From NCBI RefSeq assembly GCF_045277565.1, contig NZ_CP123584.1:2728001-2792000 (forward strand): a stretch of DNA of 64,000 bases. Reading direction: 5' to 3'. The notes beneath the pieces are model-generated. The model did not search any database, was not told where the DNA came from, and was given only the letters and a program-made list of their open reading frames with translations. Both the position numbers and the translations under genes were made by a program. This DNA comes from Aliisedimentitalea scapharcae (GTDB lineage: Bacteria; Pseudomonadota; Alphaproteobacteria; Rhodobacterales; Rhodobacteraceae). This document shows, piece by piece, positions 51,427 through 60,276 of the stretch; the first letter of the stretch is position 1, and each line of letters opens with the position of its first letter.

Positions 51427-53038
51427 TACGATGGTAGATAGAGCTGCAACACCTGCGCCAGTGGCACGTGAGGGAGCCTCCGGCGGGAGTTTCTTGAGCA
51501 AGATGAAAAGAGCAGGTTCCGCTATCTCGCTCGGGCTGTTCTTTGTCGCAAACAGCGCCATGGCCGACCCATCAGCGCATTACACCGAGTTCTGCGCTGA
51601 TTGCCATGGTGCCAACCGTTTGGGCGGTGTCGGGCCAGCCCTGATCCCCCAGACATTGAAACGCATGCGCGGCCCCAAGGTCGAAGCCGTGATCCGGGAC
51701 GGCCGCGTGGCCACACAGATGCCGGGGTTCTCCGAAAACCTGGATGACGTGGCCGTGGCTGAACTGGCCAACTATCTTAAAACCCCACTGGCCCAGGTCC
51801 CGGCCTGGGGCGAAGCCGAGATCATGGCCAGCCGCACCCTGGACGCGGACTATGTCGCCGCGGACGCGCCAGTCTGGTCTTCGGACCCGATGAACATCAC
51901 ACTGGCCGTGGAAACCGGAGATCACCATGTTTCGGTTCTGGATGGCGATACGTTTGAAGTTCTGGACCGCTTCGCCACGCCATTTGCCGTGCATGGGGGC
52001 CCCAAGTTTGACCCTACCGGGCGCTATGTTTTCATCATGTCGCGCGATGGCTGGGTACAGAAATACGACATCTGGTCCCTGAAGCAGGTGGGCCGCATCC
52101 GCGCCGGCCTGAACAGCCGAAATATCGCCATGTCCAGCGATGGTAAATGGGTGGCCATCGCCAACTATCTGCCCAATACGCTCACCATCCTGTCGACCGA
52201 CGACCTGTCGGTGGCGAAGGTTGTCGAGATCAAGGGAAAAAAGGGCATCCCGAGCCGCGTTTCAGCCGTCTATCAGGCCCCCCCCCGCGAAAGCTTCGTC
52301 CTCGCGCTCAAAGACGTGCCCGAGATCTGGGAGGTCTTTTATGGCAAAAACCCACCTCAGTTTGGGTTCGCACATGATTACCGCATCGAAGGCCCGATCA
52401 AGAATCCCGATCCCTTCCCGGTGCGCAAAATCACAACACCGGATTACCTCGACGATTTCTTCTTTGATCAGACCTATGAATACGTCATGGGAGCCAGCCG
52501 CGACGGCAAGGGCGGTCAGGTCATCGACTTGGTGATCGGCCACAAGATTGCCGACCTGGATCTGCCCGGCATGCCGCACCTGGGATCTGGCATCACCTGG
52601 AAATACGGCGACTCCACCGTCATGGCCACACCGCATCTGACCGATGGTGTGGTATCGGTGATCGACATGAAAACCTGGGAAACCGTCAAACGGATCGAAA
52701 CCGAAGGCCCCGGTTTTTTCATGCGCAGCCACGAAAAAACCCCCTATGTCTGGGTTGATGTGTTCTTTGGCCCCAACAAGGACGCCATGCATGTGATCGA
52801 CAAGCAGAGCCTTGAAATCGTCAAGACCCTGCGCCCGGCACCGGGCAAAACCGTGGCCCATGTGGAATTCACCCGCGATGGTTCATACGCTTTGGTGTCG
52901 ATCTGGGAAGAAGACGGTGCGGTGATCATCTATGACGCCACAACCCTGCAAGAGGTCCGCCGCCTGCCGATGCGCAAACCATCCGGGAAATACAACGTCT
53001 GGAACAAGATCACCTTTTCCGAAGGAACCAGCCATTGA
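51401..53038 (+). CDS. nirN: NirN, cytochrome cd1-like haem d1 maturation enzyme
   Basis: 545 residues from ATG 51401, which has GAGG 9 nt upstream; ATG 51503 gives a more typical signal peptide (MKRAGSAISLGLFFVANSAMA) but has poor ribosome-binding spacing. The haem c site is C65-A-D-C68-H69, followed by an eight-bladed d1 propeller with the NirS-like ending GKYNVWNKITFSEG. NirN dehydrogenates dihydro-haem d1 to d1 in the periplasm and hands it to NirS. It is the last known haem d1 gene of the operon. Confidence 0.94.
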   Translation: MTRRINSFDTMVDRAATPAPVAREGASGGSFLSKMKRAGSAISLGLFFVANSAMADPSAHYTEFCADCHGANRLGGVGPALIPQTLKRMRGPKVEAVIRDGRVATQMPGFSENLDDVAVAELANYLKTPLAQVPAWGEAEIMASRTLDADYVAADAPVWSSDPMNITLAVETGDHHVSVLDGDTFEVLDRFATPFAVHGGPKFDPTGRYVFIMSRDGWVQKYDIWSLKQVGRIRAGLNSRNIAMSSDGKWVAIANYLPNTLTILSTDDLSVAKVVEIKGKKGIPSRVSAVYQAPPRESFVLALKDVPEIWEVFYGKNPPQFGFAHDYRIEGPIKNPDPFPVRKITTPDYLDDFFFDQTYEYVMGASRDGKGGQVIDLVIGHKIADLDLPGMPHLGSGITWKYGDSTVMATPHLTDGVVSVIDMKTWETVKRIETEGPGFFMRSHEKTPYVWVDVFFGPNKDAMHVIDKQSLEIVKTLRPAPGKTVAHVEFTRDGSYALVSIWEEDGAVIIYDATTLQEVRRLPMRKPSGKYNVWNKITFSEGTSH

Positions 53039-53286
53039 CCAAAAAGGATGACACCTCAGGGCGTTGGCCGGTGTGGAAATTGTCGGTCATGATGTACCCC
53101 TTTGCCGCTGGCACCGTGGCGATCAACCTCTACTTCATCGGGTTGATCAGCCATATCAGCGGCTACGCGGCCATCGATCCGATCACAGCGCTGGTTTGGT
53201 CCATCCCGCTGGGTGTTCCCGCAGGTTGGCTGTTTGGCCGTTGGGCTCGCAAGCTGATGGATCAGGCGGACGGCCATATCGATTGA
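53035..53286 (+). CDS. Small two-helix membrane protein at the end of the nir operon (unknown)
   Basis: 83 residues starting at TTG 53035, overlapping the nirN stop as TTGA. Two hydrophobic segments (residues ~18-40 and ~47-68) are joined by a short loop, with a basic-then-acidic tail GRWARKLMDQADG. I do not recognise a family. Translational coupling to nirN and the absence of any later plus-strand gene make it part of the haem d1 operon. A role as membrane anchor or partner in nitrite reductase maturation is only a guess. Confidence 0.7.
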   Translation: MTKKDDTSGRWPVWKLSVMMYPFAAGTVAINLYFIGLISHISGYAAIDPITALVWSIPLGVPAGWLFGRWARKLMDQADGHID

Positions 53287-53295
53287 GCCCGTCTG

Positions 53296-53350
53296 TTTCT
53301 TTCTAGTTCCAAATACCTCAGGGGGTCCGGGGGACAGCGTCCCCCGTTGC
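53296..53350 (-). repeat. Intergenic repeat with hairpin and GAGGTATTT tag, copy 2
   Basis: Read on the minus strand: hairpin GGGGGAC/GTCCCCC (53345-53329), then CCCCCTGAGGTATTTGGAAC and TAGAAAGAA. This matches copy 1 at 45661-45720 in the tag, with small changes, but on the opposite strand. It lies between the convergent nir and ABC-transporter genes. Confidence 0.8.
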
Positions 53351-53373
53351 CCCTACGGAAGGCATGGCGCACA

Positions 53374-54087
53374 TCATTCCACAATATCGCCGCGCAGAAA
53401 CGCATCTGCCTGCGGCCTGCGCGGCCCATCAAAGAAATCCCCAGCCGCGCTGAATTCATGGATCCGCCCATTCAGCACAAAAGCAACCTCGCTGGCCAGC
53501 CGCCGTGCCTGCCCCATGTTGTGCGTCGACATGATCAACCGCGTTCCTGCCGCCGCTGCGCCCAGCAAAATCTCTTCGATCTCGCGCGTCGCGCGCCCGT
53601 CCAGCGCCGCACAGGGTTCGTCCAGAAACAACACTTCCGGTGCCCGGATCAACGCCCGCGCCAGCGCCAGCTTCTGACGCTCTCCCCCTGACAGCATCAG
53701 CGCCGAACGGGCCATGGCATACTGCAGACCGACCCGTTCGGCCCACTCTTCGGCACGCGCGCGGGCCTGTTTTTTGGGGATACCGATCAATTGCAATGGA
53801 TAGGCAATGTTGTCGCGCACCGAACGGCGCATCATTACCGGGGTCTGAAACACAAACGCTTGTCTCTGCTGGGCCGCGTCTGGAGGGCAATTCCATCGCA
53901 CTGACCCCGCCGACAAACGGGCAATACCGTGCAGCATCCGCAACAACGTGGTCTTGCCTGCACCATTGGGCCCGATCACTGCCGTGACCCCCTCTGCTTG
54001 GAGAGTCAGATCAACGGGACCGACCAGAACCTTGCCCCGGCGACGCACCACCGCGTCCTTGGCAATCAGGGGAAACAGACCGCTCAC
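53374..54087 (-). CDS. TupC-like ABC transporter ATPase (tungstate/oxyanion type)
   Basis: 237 residues from GTG 54087, which overlaps the permease stop as GTGA; an in-frame start at 54120 would overlap more. Walker A is GPNGAGKTT, signature LSGGERQKLALARAL, Walker B VLFLDEPCAALDG. The short single-domain ATPase and TupB-like partner suggest tungstate, or possibly molybdate, import. It could serve Mo/W enzymes, but no regulator or metal operator is visible. Confidence 0.82.
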   Translation of the reverse strand: MSGLFPLIAKDAVVRRRGKVLVGPVDLTLQAEGVTAVIGPNGAGKTTLLRMLHGIARLSAGSVRWNCPPDAAQQRQAFVFQTPVMMRRSVRDNIAYPLQLIGIPKKQARARAEEWAERVGLQYAMARSALMLSGGERQKLALARALIRAPEVLFLDEPCAALDGRATREIEEILLGAAAAGTRLIMSTHNMGQARRLASEVAFVLNGRIHEFSAAGDFFDGPRRPQADAFLRGDIVE

Positions 54088-54788
54088 CACCGGCCCTCCT
54101 GTTCTGTGCGCGTCAACCAATGGATCGCAAGGTTCACCGCAATGGCCATTCCGATCAGGATGAACCCCAGGGCCAGCGCCAGACCAAAATCGCCCTTGCC
54201 GGTTTCCAGCGCAATGGCCGTGGTCAGCACCCGGGTCACGTGGTCAATATTGCCGCCCACCACCATGATGGCCCCGACTTCGCCAATGGCGCGGCCAAAC
54301 CCGGCAAGCGAAGCGGTCAGCAAAGCACGACGCCCATCCCACAACAGCGCCTTGATCCGTTGGAAATAGGTCGTGTGCATGGAGATCAGCAGGTCATGGT
54401 AGTCCGACCACAGCTCGCGCAGCGACTGATGGGCGATTGATGCGATCAACGGAACGATAATGATCACCTGCGCAATGATCATCGCTGTTGGCGTATACAA
54501 CAACCCCAACACCCCAAACGGGCCCGAGCGGCTGAGAAAGACATAAACCACCAGCCCGACAACGACCGGCGGCAGCCCCATCAGCGCGTTCAGCACGGCA
54601 ATCGTGGTGCGGCGGAACCGGAACCGGCGCACCGCCAACAATGCACCAAACGGCAAGGCAATAGCTGATGCGATGGCCAGCGCGCTCAGCGTCACCTGAA
54701 GGGAACGCAAAGTGATTTCGACCAGATCCGAATCCAGCGATATCAGCAAAAAGAAAGCCTGGGACACGCCGTCCCACAGATCCAACAT
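54084..54788 (-). CDS. TupB-like ABC transporter permease (tungstate/oxyanion type)
   Basis: 234 residues with about five to six transmembrane helices. The inner-membrane EAA-like loop is HTTYFQRIKALLWDGRRALLTASLAGFGRAIGEVGA. The sequence LPPVVVGLVVYVFLSRSGPFG is typical of TupB/WtpB permeases. The expected periplasmic binding protein (TupA) is not upstream; the preceding minus-strand gene is D-lactate dehydrogenase, 154 nt away. Confidence 0.82.
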   Translation of the reverse strand: MLDLWDGVSQAFFLLISLDSDLVEITLRSLQVTLSALAIASAIALPFGALLAVRRFRFRRTTIAVLNALMGLPPVVVGLVVYVFLSRSGPFGVLGLLYTPTAMIIAQVIIIVPLIASIAHQSLRELWSDYHDLLISMHTTYFQRIKALLWDGRRALLTASLAGFGRAIGEVGAIMVVGGNIDHVTRVLTTAIALETGKGDFGLALALGFILIGMAIAVNLAIHWLTRTEQEGRW

Positions 54789-54942
54789 CGTCTTTTTGCC
54801 CTCGCGCGCGCAAATTTGTTCCGGGTATACTCGGAAAAACCACGTCTGATGCGATCAGGGAAGCCCAAAAACCACCGGGTCGCGGCCCGTCTGCGTCACT
54901 TTGGCGGGTCTGGCGGTGTTTTTGCCCCGGAAACCGCCGCTG

Positions 54943-56625
54943 TCAGGTGTAATTTCGGTTACGCGACATCTTGCCAATGCCGGGGTTCATGGAATTGGTG
55001 GGGTCGATGGACTGGTAAAAGTCGGCCAGATCGGGTTTGGCGGCATAGAGATGACCGACATTATGTTCGGCCGGATACTCTGCACCGCGTTTGTCCAGCA
55101 GCTCGAGCATCGCAGCCTTGAGCGCCTTGGGATCACAGCCTTTTTTGACGATATAGTCCTGATGCAACACATGGCACATGAAATGGCCATAATACAGCCT
55201 GCCGACCAGCTGATTGGATATCTCGGTTGGCAGATCCTCGAACCAATCGCGGTCATTGCGGCGCAGCGCGATGTCCAGAGCAATGATGTCCTCGACCTGT
55301 TTTTTGTGGACAGCCATATAGCGCACCGCTGCACCGGCAGCAGCAAAACGCAACAAACCCGCCATTTTGGCCTCGCGCGCATCGCATTCAAAAAACGCCA
55401 ATGCGCCCTGCCCGGCCAATTCACTCAGCAAAGTCCGGGCCTCGTCTATGCCGCCATCGCGCATCTTCAGGATCAAATGATGCGGATGCTCCTGACGATA
55501 TTGGCGCATCCGGCGTGGCAGGATGTCGGGCCACAGCCGAGACACGAACTGCATGAAACGGTCCGTAAACCGGGCCATCCCCGGGATACCGGCCAGCCGC
55601 GCATCCATGGCACCCTTCATGGCAAAGAACATCGGCAGCCGGTCTGTGCCCAGCTTGTCGATCATCACCATTGTGTCCTTGCCGTAGGTATCGGAAATGT
55701 CGAACACGTCCCGATGCAGGTATTCGGCACTGACCGGCAGGGTCTGAAATCCGGACAGGATGCGACGGCGCAGCTCGCTTAGCGCGCCGGTATCCCCGGT
55801 CCCGATATAGAATGTGCGCTCGTCCTCGTTGACCGGATAGGTGTCCAGCCGAACGGCAAACACCGCCAACTTCCCCGCACAGCCCGCTGCTTCGTACAGA
55901 CGCGACTTGTCGGCATTGAACCGCGCCGGGCTGGGTGCATCCACATCGCGCACCCGCTGGGCATAGTCCGACGAAGACGCCTTGCGGTTGTCGGTTTCGA
56001 TGTCCTGTGGGCCATAGTCGCCCGCCTCCAGCCGAGACAGGATCTCTTCGGGGGTGGTGCCCAGGGCGATACCCAGATGGTTGACCAGTTCCAATGTGCC
56101 GTCCGTCGTGATCCTGGCGAACAGGGAAAGTTCGGTATAGGACGGCCCGCGTTCGACCAAAGACCCGCCGGAATTATTACACACGCCCCCCACGATGGAC
56201 GCCCCAATACAAGAGGACCCGATCACCGAATGCGGTTGCCGCCCGATTGGGGCCAACAGCTTTTCAAGCGCAAACAGGGTCGAGCCGGGAAAACCGATCA
56301 CCTGTTTGCCCTCGTTGATCAGCTGCAACTGATCCATCCGCCGTGTGTTGATCAACACCACATCCCGATCATAGCGGCCTTTGGGCGTTGATCCTTCGGT
56401 CAGGCCGGTGTTGGCCGCCTGCATGATCACAATCTTGTCCGCCGCGACACAGGCCTGCAGCACGCGCCATTGCTCCGTGAGTGTGGCAGGCTGAACAACG
56501 GCCAGCGCTTCCCCCTCGCCCGAGCGAAAACCCTTGCGAAAGCGTAGCGTCTGTTTGGCACCAGTCAGCGTGTGGCGCGACCCCACAATGCTGCGCAGCT
56601 GGCGGACAAGATCCTGATCGGTCAT
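54943..56625 (-). CDS. dld: Quinone-dependent D-lactate dehydrogenase (Dld type)
   Basis: 560 residues from ATG 56625 (GAGGAGA upstream), close to E. coli Dld (571). An N-terminal FAD-binding type 4 domain (residues ~40-220) contains ANTGLTEGSTP and SSCIGASIVGGVCNNSGG. The C-terminal membrane-associating lactate dehydrogenase domain includes HHLILKMRDGG and ends with a Cys/His-bearing GHFMCHVLHQDY. It oxidises D-lactate to pyruvate and feeds quinone. It is the last gene of the TRAP operon, 19 nt after dctQM, which suggests the TRAP system imports lactate or a similar 2-hydroxyacid. Confidence 0.93.
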   Translation of the reverse strand: MTDQDLVRQLRSIVGSRHTLTGAKQTLRFRKGFRSGEGEALAVVQPATLTEQWRVLQACVAADKIVIMQAANTGLTEGSTPKGRYDRDVVLINTRRMDQLQLINEGKQVIGFPGSTLFALEKLLAPIGRQPHSVIGSSCIGASIVGGVCNNSGGSLVERGPSYTELSLFARITTDGTLELVNHLGIALGTTPEEILSRLEAGDYGPQDIETDNRKASSSDYAQRVRDVDAPSPARFNADKSRLYEAAGCAGKLAVFAVRLDTYPVNEDERTFYIGTGDTGALSELRRRILSGFQTLPVSAEYLHRDVFDISDTYGKDTMVMIDKLGTDRLPMFFAMKGAMDARLAGIPGMARFTDRFMQFVSRLWPDILPRRMRQYRQEHPHHLILKMRDGGIDEARTLLSELAGQGALAFFECDAREAKMAGLLRFAAAGAAVRYMAVHKKQVEDIIALDIALRRNDRDWFEDLPTEISNQLVGRLYYGHFMCHVLHQDYIVKKGCDPKALKAAMLELLDKRGAEYPAEHNVGHLYAAKPDLADFYQSIDPTNSMNPGIGKMSRNRNYT

Positions 56626-56644
56626 GGGCTCTGTCTCCTCTGGC

Positions 56645-58747
56645 TTAGTAAGCCACTGACGGCAGCCAGGTCGCAAGAGCAGGCCACAGGAACACAAAGG
56701 CCAGACCGGTCAGCTGCAGGATCACAAACGGGATGATGCCTTTGTAGATATCGGTCAACCTGATCTCAGGTGGACAGACGCCCTTGAGATAGAACAGCGC
56801 GAACCCCACTGGCGGCGTCAGGAACGACGTCTGTAACGTCACGGCCACCAGGATTACAAACCACACCAGCGCGGGTTCGTCGATGGCACCAAAACCGGGA
56901 ATATCCAACCCCAACCCGTTCACGATCGGGCGCATCAACGGCAGCACGATCAAAGTGATTTCAATCCAGTCCAACACAAACCCCAGAAGGAAGACGATGA
57001 ACAGGATCATGATCACGGTGCCCGTGGCACCAAACCCAGTGCCGCCGATCATATCTTCGATCAACGCATCCCCACCCAATTCACGCAGAACATAGGAGAA
57101 CACCGTCGCCCCCAGGAAAATGGCAAAGATATAGGCCGTGGTGTTGAACGTCGCCTTGAGCACATTGACCAGTTTGGCCAGCGTCAGCTTGCGATACCCC
57201 AGCGCCAGGACCGTCGCGCCCAATGCCCCCACGCCCGAGGCTTCGGTCGGTGTGGTCACACCGGCAAAGATCGACCCCAGAACCGCCAGGATCAGACCCA
57301 GCGTCGGCAGCACCGCGATCAACACGTCCTTGACCGCGTTCCAATCCGGGCGTTTCGCACCGGCAGGCACAGGGGCCACATCGCGTTTGATCAGGGCGAT
57401 AACAAAGATATAGGTCAGATACAGCGCCCCGATGATGACCCCCGGGAATACCGCAGCCATGAACAGATCACCAACGGACAGCGCCATCTGATCCGCCATG
57501 ATCACCAACATGATCGACGGTGGGATCAGGATACCCAATGTGCCAGAGGCAGACACAACACCGGCGGCCAGCGATGGCGAATATTTCTGTTCCATCATCG
57601 ACGGCAGCGACAGCACGCCCAACAGCACCACGGACGCGCCGATGATTCCGGTCGAGGCCGCAAGGATGATGCCGATCATGGTCACGGTGATCGCCAGACC
57701 GCCACGCACCGTACCGAACAGACGTTGCATCGACGTCATCAACCGTTCGGCCACTCCGGATTCATCCAGCATCAGCCCCATGAAAATGAACATCGGCAAC
57801 GCCACCAGAACCGCATTGGACATGGTGGCATAAACCCGGTTCACCACCGCGCCCAGCGTCAGGTAATCAAGACCGGTCAGCGTCTCTTCCAACCCGGTCC
57901 AGTTCATCATGCCGTTGTCGAACAGATAGGCCAGCCCACAATAGGCGACCCCAACACCGGCCAGCGTCCAGGCCACCGGGAACCCGGTGAACAACAACGC
58001 GATGAATGTCAGGAACATCGCAATGACCAGCTTTTCCTCGGTGCTGTGCACCAGGAAGGTCAGCGCCACGGCCACCACACCAAAGCCCAGCAGCGCCCAG
58101 ACGATCAGGCGCAGGCCCTTGCCCTCGCGCTCTTCGGCGAGATTGGTAAACAAGGCGTGGCCATCATGGATCAAGCGCGCCAAAGCTGCCAAAGCCAGCA
58201 AGACAAAGCTGATCGGGATCACGGCCTTGAGCGCCCAGCGGGCTGGCAGGCCGGTGGGGCTGCTGGAGCGTTCGTTCACCCGCCAGCTTTCGTAGAAATA
58301 GTCATACCCCTGATCAATCATCAGATAGATGAACGGGACAATCAGAGCCAGAATTCCGATCACTTCGATGATCCGCTGTGCGCGACGCGACAGCTGCATA
58401 TGCAACAGGTCAACACGGACATGGCTGTCCGTGACCAGAGCATAGGAAATGCCGATCATCGTGACCAGCCCGTAGAAATGCCACTGGATTTCGTCCAGTT
58501 TGGGATAGTTCTGGTTCAACAGATATCGCATCGACACCTGGGACACGATGGCCGCCACCAGCAGCAAATTGGCCCACATGACGACATTGCCGATGCCTTT
58601 GACGGTTTTGTCCAGCGCGACGGCAACGGTCTGCCGGTCCTGATCGTCATGTTCAAGAATGTGTTCGTAAACTTCGATCGGATCGTCCGATGCCCGGTTC
58701 TGCGTCCGGTCAAGTCCAGCGTCGCGGGGGTGGGTATTATCGGCCAT
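56645..58747 (-). CDS. dctQM: TRAP transporter fused small and large membrane subunits (DctQ-DctM)
   Basis: 700 residues from ATG 58747 with GAGGAGGAG upstream. Residues ~55-230 form the four-helix DctQ part (VSMRYLLNQNYPKLDEIQW, TDSHVRVDLL). After a short linker the ~430-residue DctM permease follows with about 12 helices and the LxGxPVA-type segment (FTGFPVAW). It is a sodium-coupled importer of organic anions working with the DctP protein. The fused QM form is common in roseobacters. Confidence 0.93.
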   Translation of the reverse strand: MADNTHPRDAGLDRTQNRASDDPIEVYEHILEHDDQDRQTVAVALDKTVKGIGNVVMWANLLLVAAIVSQVSMRYLLNQNYPKLDEIQWHFYGLVTMIGISYALVTDSHVRVDLLHMQLSRRAQRIIEVIGILALIVPFIYLMIDQGYDYFYESWRVNERSSSPTGLPARWALKAVIPISFVLLALAALARLIHDGHALFTNLAEEREGKGLRLIVWALLGFGVVAVALTFLVHSTEEKLVIAMFLTFIALLFTGFPVAWTLAGVGVAYCGLAYLFDNGMMNWTGLEETLTGLDYLTLGAVVNRVYATMSNAVLVALPMFIFMGLMLDESGVAERLMTSMQRLFGTVRGGLAITVTMIGIILAASTGIIGASVVLLGVLSLPSMMEQKYSPSLAAGVVSASGTLGILIPPSIMLVIMADQMALSVGDLFMAAVFPGVIIGALYLTYIFVIALIKRDVAPVPAGAKRPDWNAVKDVLIAVLPTLGLILAVLGSIFAGVTTPTEASGVGALGATVLALGYRKLTLAKLVNVLKATFNTTAYIFAIFLGATVFSYVLRELGGDALIEDMIGGTGFGATGTVIMILFIVFLLGFVLDWIEITLIVLPLMRPIVNGLGLDIPGFGAIDEPALVWFVILVAVTLQTSFLTPPVGFALFYLKGVCPPEIRLTDIYKGIIPFVILQLTGLAFVFLWPALATWLPSVAY

Positions 58748-58863
58748 TTTCTCCTCCTCAGGGTCCTGGCAGTGCGGCTCGTGGGGGGCGAAAACGTGCC
58801 CGCGGCAAATTTGGAAAATGTCGAAAATCAGCAAATGGACAGGAGCAGCCGGGGTGGACTGGC

Positions 58864-58880
58864 CGCCCCTGTCCGGGGCG
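58864..58880 (-). terminator. Intercistronic hairpin between dctP and dctQM
   Basis: CGCCCC (58864-58869) pairs with GGGGCG (58875-58880) around TGTCC, directly after the dctP stop. No T tract follows on the minus strand. Such a hairpin often protects the binding-protein message and keeps its level above that of the membrane subunits. Confidence 0.5.
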
Positions 58881-58889
58881 CAAGTGAAA

Positions 58890-59942
58890 TTACTTGCGCG
58901 GGAGGAAGGCGTTTTCCTTCCACACGGCATACCCGTCGCGGAAGCCATTCATGTCACCCAGAACCTTGGCAAAGAATTCGTTGTTGGCGGCCTCTTCGGC
59001 GGCAACGTCGTCCCAGGTGCTGCGGAACGTGGCGAGCATTTCGTCGTTCCACTGTTTGATCTGCACACCGTTGTTTTCAACGTTGTCGATCAGGGCGGCG
59101 TGTTGGATCGCTTCGCCTTCGGCAAAGCTGTCGGTCATCGACGCCTTGCAGGCGTTTTCGATGATGGCACGGTGCTGTTCGGATGCACCGTTCCAAACGT
59201 CCTTGTTCACAAGCAGTTCAAACACGGTCGCCTGCTGGTGCCAGCCGGGGAAGTAGTTGAATTTGACCAGCTTGTGAAAGCCCAGACGCGCGTCGATTGC
59301 GGGCATCGAGAATTCGGTGGCGTCAATTGCGCCTTTTTCCAGCGCAGGGAAAATTTCACCACCAGGCAGCAGCGACGTGGCCACGCCCAGTTTCTGCATC
59401 ACTTTGCCACCCAGACCAAAGAAGCGCATTTTCAGGCCCTGCAGGTCATCGGGGCTGTTGATTTCCTTGGCGAACCAACCCGACGTTTCCGGGGCAATCA
59501 CGGCACAGGGCAAAACATGCACATTGTACCCGGCCTGATCATACATCTCCTGATACAGGCTCATCCCGTTGCCGTAATACAGCCACGCCATGTATTCGCC
59601 CGCCTCGGGGCCAAACGGCACGGCGGAAAACAGCGGTGCGGCCGGGATTTTGCCCGCCCAATATCCGGCAGTGGTATAGCCCGAGTTGATCTTGCCCGAA
59701 GACACAGCATCCAGGATTTCAAACGGCGGAACCAGTTTGCCCGGTTCATACACCTTCATTTTTAGTGTGCCACCCGACATCAGATCCAACTGTTCGGCCA
59801 CCCGCGGAATGGGCGAACCCAGACCCGGCAGCGACGTGGAAAACGCGATCGGGGTTTTCAGCAGCATCTTGTCTGCAGCCATGGCAGCCGGTGCGGTCAA
59901 CAGCGACGCGGCAACGGCCAATGTGGTCAGGGTCTTTTTCAT
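58890..59942 (-). CDS. dctP: TRAP transporter substrate-binding protein (DctP family)
   Basis: 350 residues from ATG 59942 (GGAGGAGATGAC just upstream). A signal peptide ends APAAMA. The DctP fold pattern includes the substrate-anchor segment DLQGLKMRFFGLGGKVMQKLG with an Arg expected to bind the carboxylate, and IDATEFSMPAIDARLG. It is a periplasmic receptor for an organic acid. It is the first gene of dctP-dctQM-dld; the operon content points to D-lactate or another alpha-hydroxyacid. Confidence 0.93.
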   Translation of the reverse strand: MKKTLTTLAVAASLLTAPAAMAADKMLLKTPIAFSTSLPGLGSPIPRVAEQLDLMSGGTLKMKVYEPGKLVPPFEILDAVSSGKINSGYTTAGYWAGKIPAAPLFSAVPFGPEAGEYMAWLYYGNGMSLYQEMYDQAGYNVHVLPCAVIAPETSGWFAKEINSPDDLQGLKMRFFGLGGKVMQKLGVATSLLPGGEIFPALEKGAIDATEFSMPAIDARLGFHKLVKFNYFPGWHQQATVFELLVNKDVWNGASEQHRAIIENACKASMTDSFAEGEAIQHAALIDNVENNGVQIKQWNDEMLATFRSTWDDVAAEEAANNEFFAKVLGDMNGFRDGYAVWKENAFLPRK

Positions 59943-60276
59943 GTCATCTCCTCCAGAGTGCGTGTCAGCCGTCCCCACGGCCGTCTTGGGCACCACATTG
60001 CGTGGCATGCTTGGTAAATATTGTTGACCACGCATTTTGGTCAACAACTTTATTTACCACCAATGTCATTCACTGGATCAAAATCTCGCATATTCTCAGA
60101 ACAGAAATTTCAGGAAATATTTCCCGATTTTTGGAAGTTTTGTTTTTTAACATAAGATTAGTTCACCCCAACCTCTACGTAGTTCTGGGTATTCCCTGCT
60201 TGCAATGCAGCTATGCAGTGGTAAAATAAAAAGACGACCAAAAAAATTGTCGCGCGAACCAAAAGGCCCAAAACCG
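59943..60276. other. Divergent dctP/gntR control region
   Basis: 334 nt without a gene. It holds the operator dyad (listed) and an A/T-rich stretch at about 60060-60240 where both promoters should lie. No other repeat stands out. Confidence 0.5.
60013..60058. promoter_or_regulatory. Nested inverted repeat, likely GntR operator of the TRAP-dld operon
   Basis: The inner dyad is TTGTTGACC (60021-60029), 9 nt, GGTCAACAA (60039-60047), perfect. The outer halves GGTAAATA (60013-60020) and TATTTACC (60051-60058) are also reverse complements, with a 3-nt offset. It lies 71 bp upstream of the dctP ATG and about 220 bp before the divergent GntR gene. Confidence 0.7.

Noticed and set aside
47131..53038. 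nirF and nirN as extra nitrite reductases
   Set aside because: Both are cd1-like, but position in the haem d1 operon and the missing haem c domain in nirF identify them as biosynthesis proteins.
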